A stretch of 64,000 bases of DNA from Bacillota bacterium (GCA_023391635.1 JAEWAQ010000012.1:186001-250000), one strand, 5' to 3'; shown: positions 43,123 to 52,538, numbered from the stretch's first letter. The notes: generated by a model not told the origin, from the sequence alone. Program-made: numbers and translations.

Positions 43123-43632
43123 ATGATTATCGAAACCAAAATCATCGAGAAACCTGCCTTCACCGTTATTGGGATCAAGGAAACGATTCATTTTGATTCT
43201 AGTTTGCCGCCTTCCGAGAACGCGATTGCCAAGCTTTGGGGTCGATTTAACAACCGCATTCCGGAAATTCCCGGCCTTCTCGGCTGGCGCAGCTATGGGC
43301 TCATGCTTCAAAATCCGGATAACCCGCCTGGCACGCCCTTCGAATATACAGCCGCCGTGCAAATTTATCAGGATGGAGCCATCCCCGAGGGCATGATGCG
43401 TATCGAAGTGCCGTCCGCGCGCTATATCGTGTTGACTCATCGCGGTCCGCTTGACGGAATTAGCGATGCGTTTAAACATTTCTGGGGACATTGGCTTCCG
43501 AACAGTCCATACGAATACGACGGAGGCACCCGAACCGGCAAATATGAGTTCGAGTTTTATGACCAGCGCTATACTCAGGCGACTGACCCGAATTCCGAAA
43601 TTGATCTGTACTTCCCCATTCGTGCGAAGTAA
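43123..43632 (+). CDS. GyrI-like small-molecule-binding protein
   Basis: 169 residues with the GyrI/effector-binding fold: IIETKIIEKPAFTVIGIKET at the start, YTAAVQIYQDGAIPEGM and EVPSARYIVLTHRGP in the middle, and EFEFYDQRY...IDLYFPI at the end. Such stand-alone domains bind drug-like molecules or act as esterases on them. AAGGAGAG lies ten bases before ATG 43123. Related domains are fused to the AraC regulator at 31441. Confidence 0.85.
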   Translation: MIIETKIIEKPAFTVIGIKETIHFDSSLPPSENAIAKLWGRFNNRIPEIPGLLGWRSYGLMLQNPDNPPGTPFEYTAAVQIYQDGAIPEGMMRIEVPSARYIVLTHRGPLDGISDAFKHFWGHWLPNSPYEYDGGTRTGKYEFEFYDQRYTQATDPNSEIDLYFPIRAK

Positions 43633-43663
43633 CCTAAACCTGCGAAGCACGGGTGCGACTGAT

Positions 43664-44060
43664 TCATATCCAATCACCGTCCTGCGGTATGCGGACTTGA
43701 TCGAGCAAGCCTTCCGAGGCAAGTCTTGTCCGCAACACGTCCCGGGTAACATGGCAATGGTTGATTGCATCCATATGAACCGCAACAACCCGGGTATAGG
43801 GGGCGTAGCGGATAAGTTTCATCACGTCGTATTCATCCATCGTGATTGCATCGCCGACGACGAATCTCGCCCCACCCGCGTTAACGATCGTCATATTGGG
43901 GCTATAGGTATCGAGTGCAATCCTCACCTCCTCACACCAGATCGTATCTCCTGTTATGTATAGTGTAGGCTCCCCTTGCGATTGAAAGACAATCGATCAG
44001 AAAGGTCGCACCTGCATACTCCAACCATAAAGTCGCATGACGGATAAGTTGAATTTTCAT
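43664..44060 (-). pseudogene. Internally deleted MBL-fold hydrolase gene
   Basis: On the minus strand AAGGGGAG precedes ATG 44060 and the frame begins MKIQLIRHATLWLEYAGATF then LID, the start of a UlaG-like metallo-beta-lactamase-fold protein. It then shifts frame into LYITGDTIWCEEV, followed by MTIVNAGGARF, AITMDEYDV, VVAVHMDAINHC and a normal C-terminal end. The zinc-binding HxHxDH region is missing. So a central part is deleted and the join is out of frame. Confidence 0.85.
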
Positions 44061-44186
44061 TGGATTCTCCCCTTGAATCGTTCATCTGTGATAACCTTAA
44101 TGATAATACGGCCCCGGAGCTTGATACATAACTTGATGATTGAAATTGGCCGGAATTACTTTCAATGTGAAAAGAGAGGATGTCAC

Positions 44187-44279
44187 GTGTCAGGCCAAGC
44201 GATTGACGATATCGATCTCAAGATTTTACAAGTACTGCTCGACAACGCACTCTATTCATTGATGTATGAAAAAAAGTAG
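44187..44279 (+). pseudogene. Truncated Lrp/AsnC regulator
   Basis: AGAGG precedes GTG 44187. The frame reads IDDIDLKILQVLLDNA, the first helix of the Lrp/AsnC HTH domain, then leaves the family and stops after 30 codons. The usual length is about 150 residues. Its last bases overlap the upstream region of the SDR gene. Confidence 0.75.
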
Positions 44280-44301
44280 AATAAGAGGAGCTGAAATCGA
44301 A

Positions 44302-45135
44302 ATGAGCATATTCCAGAGCAAAATTTGCCTTGTCACGGGCGGCGGGTCGGGGCTTGGCAGGTCTCTATGCTGTCTGTTGGCAGACAAAGGAGCGGTCGTT
44401 ACGGTTGCCGACTTGAATGAAGAAGCGGCGTCATCGGTTGTGCGGGAAATTACGGATCAAGGAGGGCAAGCCGTTGCGGCTTGCGTAGATGTGGCGGATT
44501 CTGAATCGATGCAAAGACTCGTTGACGATGCAGTGGAACGGTACGGGAAGCTGGACTTCATGTTCAACAATGCCGGAATCACCGTTATCGGCGAGTTTCG
44601 GGACTTGCCGCTTGATGAAGTGAAGAAGGTGCTGGACGTCAATTTATCCGGTGCCCTTCATGGATCCTATTCTGCCTACCGGGTGATGGCTCGGCAAGGG
44701 TTCGGGCATATCGTCAACACCGCTTCCGGCTTTGGGCTTGCCCCGGGCCCGACCAATCTGCCGTATGTCATGTCCAAATTCGGGATTGTCGGTCTATCGG
44801 AGACAATGCGTCTTGAAGGGCTTGACTTGGGAGTTCGAGTGAGCACGGTCTGTCCGGGTTACATCCATACCTCGCTCATTGATCGATTGCGTACTTACAA
44901 TGCCGATGCCAAGGATGTCATCGCCACCATTCCGGTGGCCATGGTGAAGCCTGACGATGCGGCGCGGCTTGTATTGCAAGGCGTCGAGAAGAACCGCGCC
45001 ATCATCAAATTCCCGTCGTATGTCGGTTTGCTTACGTTCTTATATCGGTTCGTACCAAGCCTGTTTGCAAAACAATCGCTAAAGACGATCCGGGATTTCC
45101 GTAAGATCCGTAAAGAAGGTAACGGATTGCGATAA
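44302..45135 (+). CDS. Short-chain dehydrogenase/reductase
   Basis: 277 residues. NAD(P)-binding TGGGSGLGRSL near residue 11, NNAG near residue 86, catalytic Ser in NTASGF and YVMSK with Tyr and Lys. The C-terminal extension (FLYRFVPSLFAKQSL, RKIRKEGNG) is typical of long SDRs acting on lipids or ketones. ATG 44302 has AGAGGAG upstream. It is the intact source of the truncated copy at 29741-30049. Confidence 0.88.
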   Translation: MSIFQSKICLVTGGGSGLGRSLCCLLADKGAVVTVADLNEEAASSVVREITDQGGQAVAACVDVADSESMQRLVDDAVERYGKLDFMFNNAGITVIGEFRDLPLDEVKKVLDVNLSGALHGSYSAYRVMARQGFGHIVNTASGFGLAPGPTNLPYVMSKFGIVGLSETMRLEGLDLGVRVSTVCPGYIHTSLIDRLRTYNADAKDVIATIPVAMVKPDDAARLVLQGVEKNRAIIKFPSYVGLLTFLYRFVPSLFAKQSLKTIRDFRKIRKEGNGLR

Positions 45136-45238
45136 TTTATAAACATTATGACGGATATGGTAGACAAAGTTACCGATTGCTCGGTGTGAGCTCTAGAGCT
45201 TGAATTTTTCGGAATATTCGTATTGGGGAGATCCGGTT

Positions 45239-45973
45239 ATGAAACAAAACAAATATGATGATGCAGGATTCTTTGAGAAATATAGTCAAATGCCTCGTTC
45301 GCTCGGCGGATTGGATGCTGCCGGTGAATGGACCACCTTTCGTGCGTTGCTTCCTGAATTGCACGATAAGAAAGTGCTTGATCTTGGCTGCGGCTTTGGT
45401 TGGCATTGCCGCTATGCGCGTGAACGTCAGGCAAGGTCGGTTGTGGGTGTAGACCTCTCGGAGAATATGTTAGAACGCGCAAAAGCTATGACCGACGACT
45501 CACAGATCGAGTATCGACATCTCGCTATCGAAGATATCGACTTTTCCGAAGGGGAATTCGATGTGGCGATAAGTTCTCTTGCGTTCCACTATGCAGATCG
45601 CTTCGATATCATTTGCCAAAAAGTTTACCGTTTCCTTGCGCCAAGGGGTACTTTCGTGTTCTCCGTCGAACATCCGATCTTCACTGCACTTGCCGCACAA
45701 GACTGGTATTACGGCCCGCAAGGCGAGAAGCTTCATTGGCCTGTCGACAACTACCATGATGAAGGTTCACGGGAGGCAAAGTTTTTAGTCAATGATGTCA
45801 TCAAGTATCATCGCACCGTCGCCACCTATGTTAATACTTTAATTGACTCCGGCTTTAGAATTATGAAGCTTTCCGAACTTCAACCGTCCCAAGAAATGCT
45901 GGACAACAACCCGGCCTGGCAAGAAGAAGTGCGTCGCCCGATGTTCTTATTGATTGCGGCATCCAAAAGTTAG
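45239..45973 (+). CDS. SAM-dependent methyltransferase
   Basis: 244 residues, class I fold. Motif I VLDLGCGFGWHCRYA, the acidic end of strand 2 GVDLSENML, motif VAISSLAFHYADRF and LAPRGTFVFSVEHP. GGGGAG lies eight bases before ATG 45239. The substrate is unknown; the WYYGPQGEK segment after strand 5 is common in this subgroup. Confidence 0.88.
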   Translation: MKQNKYDDAGFFEKYSQMPRSLGGLDAAGEWTTFRALLPELHDKKVLDLGCGFGWHCRYARERQARSVVGVDLSENMLERAKAMTDDSQIEYRHLAIEDIDFSEGEFDVAISSLAFHYADRFDIICQKVYRFLAPRGTFVFSVEHPIFTALAAQDWYYGPQGEKLHWPVDNYHDEGSREAKFLVNDVIKYHRTVATYVNTLIDSGFRIMKLSELQPSQEMLDNNPAWQEEVRRPMFLLIAASKS

Positions 45974-46045
45974 GGAGTTATCCTGTGTTTCTTGCTGCAT
46001 GAGTGGCAGCTTGCAAAACAAGAGCAAAGAGCAAACGAAGATGGC

Positions 46046-46921
46046 TTACATCGTGTATAAATTATGAATCCTCCCCTGGTTGACGGCCTCCCTATAGTAC
46101 ACATTGCTTTCGAAGACGTTGCGATGCTCTTGGGCGAATGCCATGAAGTCTGATACGTACTCGGGTTTAAATTTCAGGAATGCAATGATGTTTGTTGCCA
46201 CCGCGTATTCGATTTCTTGTCGAAAATGCGGATTAGCCAACGCAAGCAGTCGTTCCCAAGCACGAACAACGCCTAATGTGTTAACATGGTTGCTGTTCGT
46301 AATGGAACCGGAACGTACTTTGTAGTAATAAAGGGGTTTATCCACATAAGCAGGCGATTCGGCGTATGACAGCAATATAGGAATGGTTGCAAGGTCTTCA
46401 TACCAACCGTCTGGGTACATTAGATGACGAAACAGGCTTTTCTTAATTAATTTATTGCAGGAAAAAGCGGCGTCAGTCGAGTGCAAAACCGCTTGCCGAT
46501 GGTTGAATGACGTGCCTGTAAAGCCTCTAAGAAGGAATCTCTGGCCTTCCTTTTGAATCTCGACATAATCGCAGAGAATAAAGTCATGTCCTTTGGAGGC
46601 CGCCTTATACAATTTTTTATACATTTCGGGATCTGCCCAATCGTCGGAATCGACGAAGCCTAAATATTCCCCTCTGGCATGTTGAATGCCGGTGTTGCGC
46701 GCGATCCCAGGCCCTTCATTTTCTTTGATAATCGGGATGATTATGTCCTTATATTGGTTATGGTACTCGAGGATGAGCTCCTTGGCGTCATCAGGGGACC
46801 CGTCGTCGACCACGATGATTTCAAGTTCCTTAAAGGATTGCCGCAATAAGGCGTTCAAGCAAGTTTTCAGCTGATCCTTCGTGTTGTACACAGGCACGAC
46901 AACAGAAATTTTAGGTTTCAT
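46046..46921 (-). CDS. GT2-family glycosyltransferase
   Basis: 291 residues. GT-A fold: ISVVVPVYNTKDQLKTCLNA at the start, EIIVVDDGSPDDA, GIARNTGIQHARGEYLGFVDSDD with the metal-binding DSDD, and WYEDLATIP. It transfers a sugar from a nucleotide donor, probably for surface polysaccharide or protein glycosylation. Its ATG overlaps the stop of the GT8 gene (ATGA), so the two are coupled. Confidence 0.92.
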   Translation of the reverse strand: MKPKISVVVPVYNTKDQLKTCLNALLRQSFKELEIIVVDDGSPDDAKELILEYHNQYKDIIIPIIKENEGPGIARNTGIQHARGEYLGFVDSDDWADPEMYKKLYKAASKGHDFILCDYVEIQKEGQRFLLRGFTGTSFNHRQAVLHSTDAAFSCNKLIKKSLFRHLMYPDGWYEDLATIPILLSYAESPAYVDKPLYYYKVRSGSITNSNHVNTLGVVRAWERLLALANPHFRQEIEYAVATNIIAFLKFKPEYVSDFMAFAQEHRNVFESNVYYREAVNQGRIHNLYTM

Positions 46922-47715
46922 TCGTCGTCATCTTCGTTCCACTGGGACAGTTGCAAATATTTGAAATATTTCTTGTTAAAGCGAATATCGGAGTTCCATG
47001 GTTTGTACCAACCGCAGAAATGTATGATCGCCGGCTTGATATGTGGAAGCGGGTCCCAGTGGTACGTCGTATAATTCCATTTGTAATCCAGAGGGAGCCA
47101 GTCGTTCAACAGCACGGCGTTCAATGCGTCTTGATCCATGTAAGTCAGATTAGGATGAAGTTGTAGGTACTCTACGAGTCGATTGGAAACGTCCGTCTCC
47201 CTCCACCGTTCAAGATTCAACAATAATACGCCTGCATTGAAATAGGGAGCGTCTGTCGGCATCCCTAACTCTTCCATCAATCTTTCTTTCTTATCCCATC
47301 CGAAGAGGACTGATTCGTCAACCGCGCCCAAAGCATGGTTTTCCACATTGACGTCCCATAATTCGCTGATGTCTTTTCGAACGATGAGATCGCAGTCCAA
47401 ATATAACGCCTTCTTAATTGTATTATCCAGCAATGTAGGGAGAAAGATTCGAAAGTAGGTTTCCTTAGTAATGTAACCGATTGTCGAGTCTTCGGGGAGG
47501 GCTTCCTTCAGCGAAGTAGCCGGTGTGAGGAACACAATTTCCTTCTTATATCTGCCTACGACCCTATTCAGTTTGCGTTTGTTGTCCGCCGATATGTTTC
47601 CATCGATAATATAGATATTTATGGCATCCCTATTTTTTGTTTTTTTCAAAAGCGAGGTTAACATGACGCCCAGATGTTGCGCGTATTCGTCGTTTGTCGT
47701 GCTCACGATAATCAA
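46918..47715 (-). CDS. GT8-family glycosyltransferase
   Basis: 265 residues from a TTG at 47715, chosen because AAAGGGGGG lies six bases upstream and the family start IIVSTTNDEYAQHLGVMLTS follows at once. Other family marks: ETYFRIFLPTLL, KALYLDCDLIVRKD with the DxD, FNAGVLLLNLERW, YMDQDALNAVL, and AIIHFCGWYKPW. Retaining enzymes of this type add galactose or glucose to surface glycans. Operon with the GT2 gene. Confidence 0.92.
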   Translation of the reverse strand: MIIVSTTNDEYAQHLGVMLTSLLKKTKNRDAINIYIIDGNISADNKRKLNRVVGRYKKEIVFLTPATSLKEALPEDSTIGYITKETYFRIFLPTLLDNTIKKALYLDCDLIVRKDISELWDVNVENHALGAVDESVLFGWDKKERLMEELGMPTDAPYFNAGVLLLNLERWRETDVSNRLVEYLQLHPNLTYMDQDALNAVLLNDWLPLDYKWNYTTYHWDPLPHIKPAIIHFCGWYKPWNSDIRFNKKYFKYLQLSQWNEDDDE

Positions 47716-48054
47716 TCGAGTCCCCCCTTTGTAAATATGTAGCATTCCATCATACGCCGGAAGCACAGGGGATGACTGGATGCATGTCTAAACGGAAAGG
47801 GTTTCGCTCGGGGGCGCGATTTCGATTTCCATCACTTGTAGCCCTAAAAAGCTGGACTTATAAGAGAGACCAATCAATTAGAAGGCCAATGGCTGAAATT
47901 CATTAATGTGTCTACTTACGTCGGAGGCAGTAACGATTCTCATGTGTATTTCCAGCGGATGGGGTTGGGTATAGGGTGTAGGCTACACGCTTGCCGAAAA
48001 CTAATTAGCTATAGTATAGTTGGAGTTAAGTATGTAAAGGGAGGTGAAGGTAGG
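47716..48054. other. Intergenic region upstream of the ABC-F leader
   Basis: No gene recognised. The part nearest the leader has a possible promoter (TTGCCG about 47994-47999, 18 bases, TATAGT) that would serve the leader peptide and ABC-F gene. Confidence 0.4.
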
Positions 48055-48198
48055 ATGAATCGGGAGTGTGTGAATAATCAAGTTAGCCGGCTGCCCATCG
48101 CGATGGCTGGCATCGTTCATGGTTATAAGCAAGACGGGAGAAGTCCGTCCATTTTTAACCATACGATTTCACAACTCGCGAAAAGACTCCTACCTTAA
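48055..48198 (+). CDS. Leader peptide (47 aa) upstream of the ABC-F gene
   Basis: AAAGGGAGGTGA lies seven bases before ATG 48055, a very strong site. The 47-codon product has no known domain; it begins MNRECVNNQVSRLP and ends LAKRLLP. A terminator lies 22 bases after its stop and the ABC-F gene follows. This is the layout of known ribosome-stalling attenuators of ABC-F resistance genes in Bacillota. Confidence 0.7.
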   Translation: MNRECVNNQVSRLPIAMAGIVHGYKQDGRSPSIFNHTISQLAKRLLP

Positions 48199-48220
48199 CC
48201 TGAACGGATCGAAACGGATC

Positions 48221-48252
48221 GGGCGTAGGGAATTTTCCCTGCGTCCTTTTTT
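48221..48252 (+). terminator. Attenuator terminator before the ABC-F gene
   Basis: GGGCGTAGGGAA pairs with TTCCCTGCGTCC over 12 bp, two of them G-U, followed by six T. Upstream a short direct repeat CGGATCG-AAA-CGGATCG may take part in an alternative fold. Confidence 0.85.
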
Positions 48253-48295
48253 ATTGGGCTAAGACGGGTAGGGTCTCGCACTAGGAGGAACCCGC

Positions 48296-50215
48296 TTGTT
48301 AACAATAAATTGTCAAAACGTAAAGAAATATAACGCTGCCCAGCTCGTCTTGGAAAATGTGACCTTCGAACTGCATCACGGTGAAAAAGCAGGGCTTGTC
48401 GGTCGCAACGGGTGCGGCAAGACCACTCTGCTGCGCATGATCGCCAAGCTGGACAGACCGGACGAAGGAATGTTGGCTGTTCGAAAGATTGCGCGTATCG
48501 GTTATCTTCAGCAAATACCGGATTTGGAAGCCGGCACTACAGTCCTGGAAGTGCTGGTGACCGGGTTCCGAGAACTGCTCAAGTATCGAGAACGGATGAC
48601 AGTTCTCGAATCGGCGATGTCATCGCCGGATCTGATTCCGGAACGTTTAGAGGCCTTGCTTATAGAGTATGCGGAGTTGCAAGAGCGCTACGAGCGAGAC
48701 GGGGGCTATGAGCTCGACGCCCGGATAGATCAGATTGCAGATGGCTTACGCATTCCTCGGGCATGGTATTCCCGGATATACGATTCTTTGTCTGGAGGCG
48801 AGAAAACAAAAGTAGGTCTCGCTTCGCAGCTGCTGATGGAGCCCGAACTTTTGCTTCTCGACGAACCGACGAATCACCTTGATATGACTGCGGTGGAGTG
48901 GCTGGAGGAATTTCTGCAGAAATACAGAGGAGCTTGCCTGGTTGTTTCCCATGACCGCTACTTTCTCGACAGAGTCGTTACAAAGATCGTGGAGCTTGAG
49001 GACGGCGAATCGACCGTGTTCCATACGAACTACACTCAATATGTGAAGGAGAAGGAAGAACTGCTTCTCCGGCAGTTCGATGATTACCAGGAGCAACAGA
49101 AGAAGATCAAGAAAATGCGGGAGACCATTAAGCAGTTGATGGAATGGGGGAGAATCGGCGATAACGGGAAGTTTTTCCGGAGGGCGGCCAGCATGCAGAA
49201 AGCGATAGACCGAATGGAGAAACTGAAACGTCCCGCAATCCATCGCAGGGAATCGGAGTTCGAGCTTCGGCCTTCCGAGCGGTCCGGGAAACAAGTCGTC
49301 ATCCTCGATGGCGTGAAGAAGCAATACGGATCGAAAACCGTTCTGGCAGGAATAACGGGAGAGCTTCACTATGGCGAGAAAGTGGTGCTGAACGGAGATA
49401 ACGGCTCAGGAAAGTCGACTCTTCTGAAGATTATGCTTGGAGAGGTCTCCGCGGACGGTGGGGAAGCGCGACTCGGCGCTCAAGTCGAGGTCGGTTATCT
49501 CGCTCAGCAGCAGATTCCGGATAATCCGGAACAGTCCGTATTGGACTACTACCGAGGGGGAACCAGGCTAGAGGAAGGTGAAGCCCGTAACCGATTGGCT
49601 GCTTACCTTTTCTACGGCACTGACGTGTTCAAGCCTGTTCGTATGCTCTCAGGCGGAGAATGGACTCGTCTAAGGTTAGCGTTGCTAGTGCATAGGAAGC
49701 CTAACCTGCTCATCCTGGACGAACCAACTAACCACATGGACATCGCGTCGAGGGAGGCGCTTGAGGAAGCGTTGGAGGGTTATTCGGGTACGATTCTGAT
49801 CGTGACCCACGACCGGTATCTCATGAACCGTCTGGCACAGAAGATATGGGAGCTGAATCGAGGTCGTCTTGCGGTTTATCTGGGCGGCTTTGATGAATAT
49901 AAGGCGAAAAGCCGACGCAGGATGGTTGTGTCAGTCGAGGAGGATGCGGAAGAGCGGGGCCGATCGCGGTCGGAACCGAATCGAACGTCGTCGGTCGCAG
50001 TCCGAAGAGGGAAGGATGGTCAGCACATCAGGAAGCTGGAAGAGGAGATCGAAGTGGCGGAACGACGGCTTGCAGAGCTTGAAGCCGCGCTAGGTGAACT
50101 GGGGCAAGACACGGAGGCGGTGTCCCGCTTGGAGAGGTGCTGGACGGAAAGAGAGGCTCTTCGAGAACAACTGGATCACCTGATGGAGCAATGGATGGAG
50201 GAACAGGGGGAATAG
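48296..50215 (+). CDS. ABC-F family ATPase, candidate ribosome-protection protein
   Basis: 639 residues, no membrane segments. Two ATPase domains: Walker A GRNGCGKTT about residue 36 and GDNGSGKST about residue 368; signatures LSGGEKTK and LSGGEWTR; Walker B LLLLDEPTNHLD and LLILDEPTNHMD. The interdomain linker is rich in Lys and Arg, and a C-terminal coiled coil (KLEEEIEVAERRLAELEAAL) is present. ABC-F proteins bind the ribosomal E site; some give resistance to macrolides, lincosamides or pleuromutilins. TTG start behind AGGAGG. The leader and attenuator upstream support a drug-induced role. Confidence 0.9.
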   Translation: MLTINCQNVKKYNAAQLVLENVTFELHHGEKAGLVGRNGCGKTTLLRMIAKLDRPDEGMLAVRKIARIGYLQQIPDLEAGTTVLEVLVTGFRELLKYRERMTVLESAMSSPDLIPERLEALLIEYAELQERYERDGGYELDARIDQIADGLRIPRAWYSRIYDSLSGGEKTKVGLASQLLMEPELLLLDEPTNHLDMTAVEWLEEFLQKYRGACLVVSHDRYFLDRVVTKIVELEDGESTVFHTNYTQYVKEKEELLLRQFDDYQEQQKKIKKMRETIKQLMEWGRIGDNGKFFRRAASMQKAIDRMEKLKRPAIHRRESEFELRPSERSGKQVVILDGVKKQYGSKTVLAGITGELHYGEKVVLNGDNGSGKSTLLKIMLGEVSADGGEARLGAQVEVGYLAQQQIPDNPEQSVLDYYRGGTRLEEGEARNRLAAYLFYGTDVFKPVRMLSGGEWTRLRLALLVHRKPNLLILDEPTNHMDIASREALEEALEGYSGTILIVTHDRYLMNRLAQKIWELNRGRLAVYLGGFDEYKAKSRRRMVVSVEEDAEERGRSRSEPNRTSSVAVRRGKDGQHIRKLEEEIEVAERRLAELEAALGELGQDTEAVSRLERCWTEREALREQLDHLMEQWMEEQGE

Positions 50216-50317
50216 CCGGCGTTTAGAAAAAGAGGCTGTCCAATAAGAGACGTCAGCATCAGCCAGGACGCTCGCGAGTATACGGAGTTAGACGGATCAA
50301 TGAGAAGGTTCATATGC

Positions 50318-51196
50318 TTATAGCGACTTGAACTCTCGGATGATGACATCGATCACATGCTTTCCCCATTTTGAGGCTTCTGAGCTTGATTCATTCCCGG
50401 CGTAGGTGATAAGTGCTTTCCACAAGGCCCAACCGCGTGCGCGATTAACAGTATCCTGTTCAAAGTTCATGCGTCTCAGGAATACGTCTCGACTAGCATC
50501 ATCGAAAAAATTCCATGCCATCACAAGATCGCTGGAGGGGTCGCCAACGCCCATAGTTCCGAAATCAATGACGCCGCACAGTCGCCCATTTTGCACAAGC
50601 AGGTTGCCTACTGCTACGTCACCATGGAGCCATAACGGTGCAGATTGATATCTCGTCGTAAGGGCAAGCTCCCATACTTCCGTTAAGAGCTTTTGATTAA
50701 ATTGTCCGGATAGCTTGTCAATAACCGACCTTGTATCTTGATCGTAAACCGCCAAGTTTCCCCCGCGATGAAAGTTTTGAATACCTGATGGTATGCCGTG
50801 ACTTGCATCGATCGCTTGTAGTTCCTTTAGAAATCCCGCAAGATCTTCGGCAAATCCGTTTAAATCGAGTATGTTGGAATGCGTGACGGTATCGCCTTCA
50901 ATCCATCGATTGACGGACCATGGAAGGGGATATTCATTCGTCGGCTCGCCTTGTGCAACGGGGACCGGAATAGGCAAGGACAGAAGAGGCATGAAAATAG
51001 GGAGCCAGGTCAGTTCCTTCTCAACCGCCGAGGCGTAACGTTCATGGCTGGGCAGGCGAACCGTCATCTCGCTTCCCAGCCGATAGGTACGGTTATCGTG
51101 TCCGCTTTTTTCTACGGGTACGATCTCTAAGTCCTTCCACTTGGGGAATTGAATTTTGATTAATTGACGAACGACTTCAGTAGTAATTTTAATCAT
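50318..51196 (-). CDS. Aminoglycoside-phosphotransferase-family kinase
   Basis: 292 residues. Nucleotide loop GHDNRTYRLG at the N-terminus, catalytic loop LHGDVAVGNLL with Asp193 and Asn198, and IDFGTMGVGDP with Asp211. The sequence WSVNRWIEGD is typical of the macrolide/aminoglycoside kinase-like group. ATG 51196 has AAAGGG eight bases upstream. It is convergent with the ABC-F gene. Drug specificity cannot be read from sequence. Confidence 0.85.
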   Translation of the reverse strand: MIKITTEVVRQLIKIQFPKWKDLEIVPVEKSGHDNRTYRLGSEMTVRLPSHERYASAVEKELTWLPIFMPLLSLPIPVPVAQGEPTNEYPLPWSVNRWIEGDTVTHSNILDLNGFAEDLAGFLKELQAIDASHGIPSGIQNFHRGGNLAVYDQDTRSVIDKLSGQFNQKLLTEVWELALTTRYQSAPLWLHGDVAVGNLLVQNGRLCGVIDFGTMGVGDPSSDLVMAWNFFDDASRDVFLRRMNFEQDTVNRARGWALWKALITYAGNESSSEASKWGKHVIDVIIREFKSL

Positions 51197-51317
51197 TTTT
51201 GTCGCCCTTTCCTTACAACTTGATGGATCGTTATCGTGCATGGAGCCTAACAATTCCGTGTATTTCGAAGCTGTTCACTGGATATCCTAACATAGGTTCC
51301 CAATAGATCACAAAGGA

Positions 51318-52331
51318 ATGAGTCTGGTGAAGATGGATCAATCACAATTAACCGCAGCGGAGATGGGAAAACTTTGGGCAACGTATGTTGGAAATACGAT
51401 GGGGAAATGCGTGCTTAGCTATTTTTTGCGGCATGTGGACGATAAAGAGATCGAAAAGATTTTAGAATATGCCCTGGGGCTATGTGAAGAATATGTACAG
51501 GACATTGAAGCCATTTTTCAAAAAGCGGACTTTCCAATGCCCATCGGGTTTACAGAGGATGACGTAAATTTGCAAGCAGCCAGACTGTATGAAGATGATT
51601 TTTATCTTCATTACTTACAGTATGTAGGTAAAGCGGGTATGAGTATTTATGGCGTGGCGATCCCTCTAATGACAAGGGAAGATATCCGGAGTTTTTTTAT
51701 CAAGGCCCTTCACGATACGAGCAAATTGATGGTTTTTGTCAATGATGTCTTACTATCCAAAAATACATTAATAAACCCACCCGTTATCCCTCCTCCTCAA
51801 GGAGTCGATTTCGTTACGAAACAGAGTTTTTTAAATGTTTTTTTTGGAAATGTGAGGCCGCTGCAAGGATTGGAAATTGCCCATCTTTACGGAAACTTGA
51901 ACAACGACATCACGAGTAAAGCGATTATTATCGGCTTTATCCAGGTGGCGAGAGGTGAAAAAGTCAAACAATACTTGGAACGTGGAAAGAATCTAAATCA
52001 AAAGCATATTGAATTGATGTCGGATAAATTGTCTAAAGACGATTTGCCATCCCCTTCGTATATTGATCATTTGGTCAGACCCTCGACGGAGCCTCCTTTC
52101 TCAGATAAACTAATGGTTTATCATAAGATCGACATGTTCTCCATGAAGATAAGGGAATACGCCAACGGTGCATCGCTTAATGGAAGAAAAGATATTAGCA
52201 CCTTGTATGCAAAATGCCAATTGGACGTTTCCTTATATGCAGAAGATGGTGCCAATATTATGATTGATCATGGCTGGATGGAGCAGCCTCCGGAAGCGAT
52301 AGACCGGGATAAATTACACGCTGGACATTAA
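51318..52331 (+). CDS. DUF3231-family protein
   Basis: 337 residues with two similar halves of helical, ferritin-like character (LTAAEMGKLWATYVGNTM near the start and GLEIAHLYGNLNNDITSKA near residue 197). Family proteins occur in spore-forming bacilli and their function is unknown. The start is uncertain: AAAGGA directly abuts ATG 51318 and would be better spaced for GTG 51327. The gene is AT-rich compared with the transport operons. Its own terminator follows. Confidence 0.8.
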   Translation: MSLVKMDQSQLTAAEMGKLWATYVGNTMGKCVLSYFLRHVDDKEIEKILEYALGLCEEYVQDIEAIFQKADFPMPIGFTEDDVNLQAARLYEDDFYLHYLQYVGKAGMSIYGVAIPLMTREDIRSFFIKALHDTSKLMVFVNDVLLSKNTLINPPVIPPPQGVDFVTKQSFLNVFFGNVRPLQGLEIAHLYGNLNNDITSKAIIIGFIQVARGEKVKQYLERGKNLNQKHIELMSDKLSKDDLPSPSYIDHLVRPSTEPPFSDKLMVYHKIDMFSMKIREYANGASLNGRKDISTLYAKCQLDVSLYAEDGANIMIDHGWMEQPPEAIDRDKLHAGH

Positions 52332-52369
52332 AGGCCTGTTCAAGAAACTGCTTTGGGCACCATATGAGG

Positions 52370-52393
52370 GCCATCCCGCAAAGGATGGCTTTT
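52370..52393 (+). terminator. Terminator after the DUF3231 gene
   Basis: GCCATCC pairs with GGATGGC around CGCAAA and is followed by TTTT. Confidence 0.8.
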
Positions 52394-52516
52394 ACGCTTG
52401 ACATGGCATGGACATTGTATCTGTGGCACAAAAAAAATGATATTTTTTATGCATAGGGATAGATATCGCTTCAGGAGTATGTAAAAATTATTGATATATC
52501 TGCGGCCATCCCGGTC

Positions 52517-52535
52517 TTCGGAAGGCGGACAACGA
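52517..52535 (+). repeat. 19-bp piece shared with the small gene at 1276
   Basis: Identical to 1344-1362, which encodes SEGGQR in the small protein, and in the same reading frame here. It ends three bases before the start codon of the next gene. Confidence 0.6.
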
Positions 52536-52538
52536 GGA

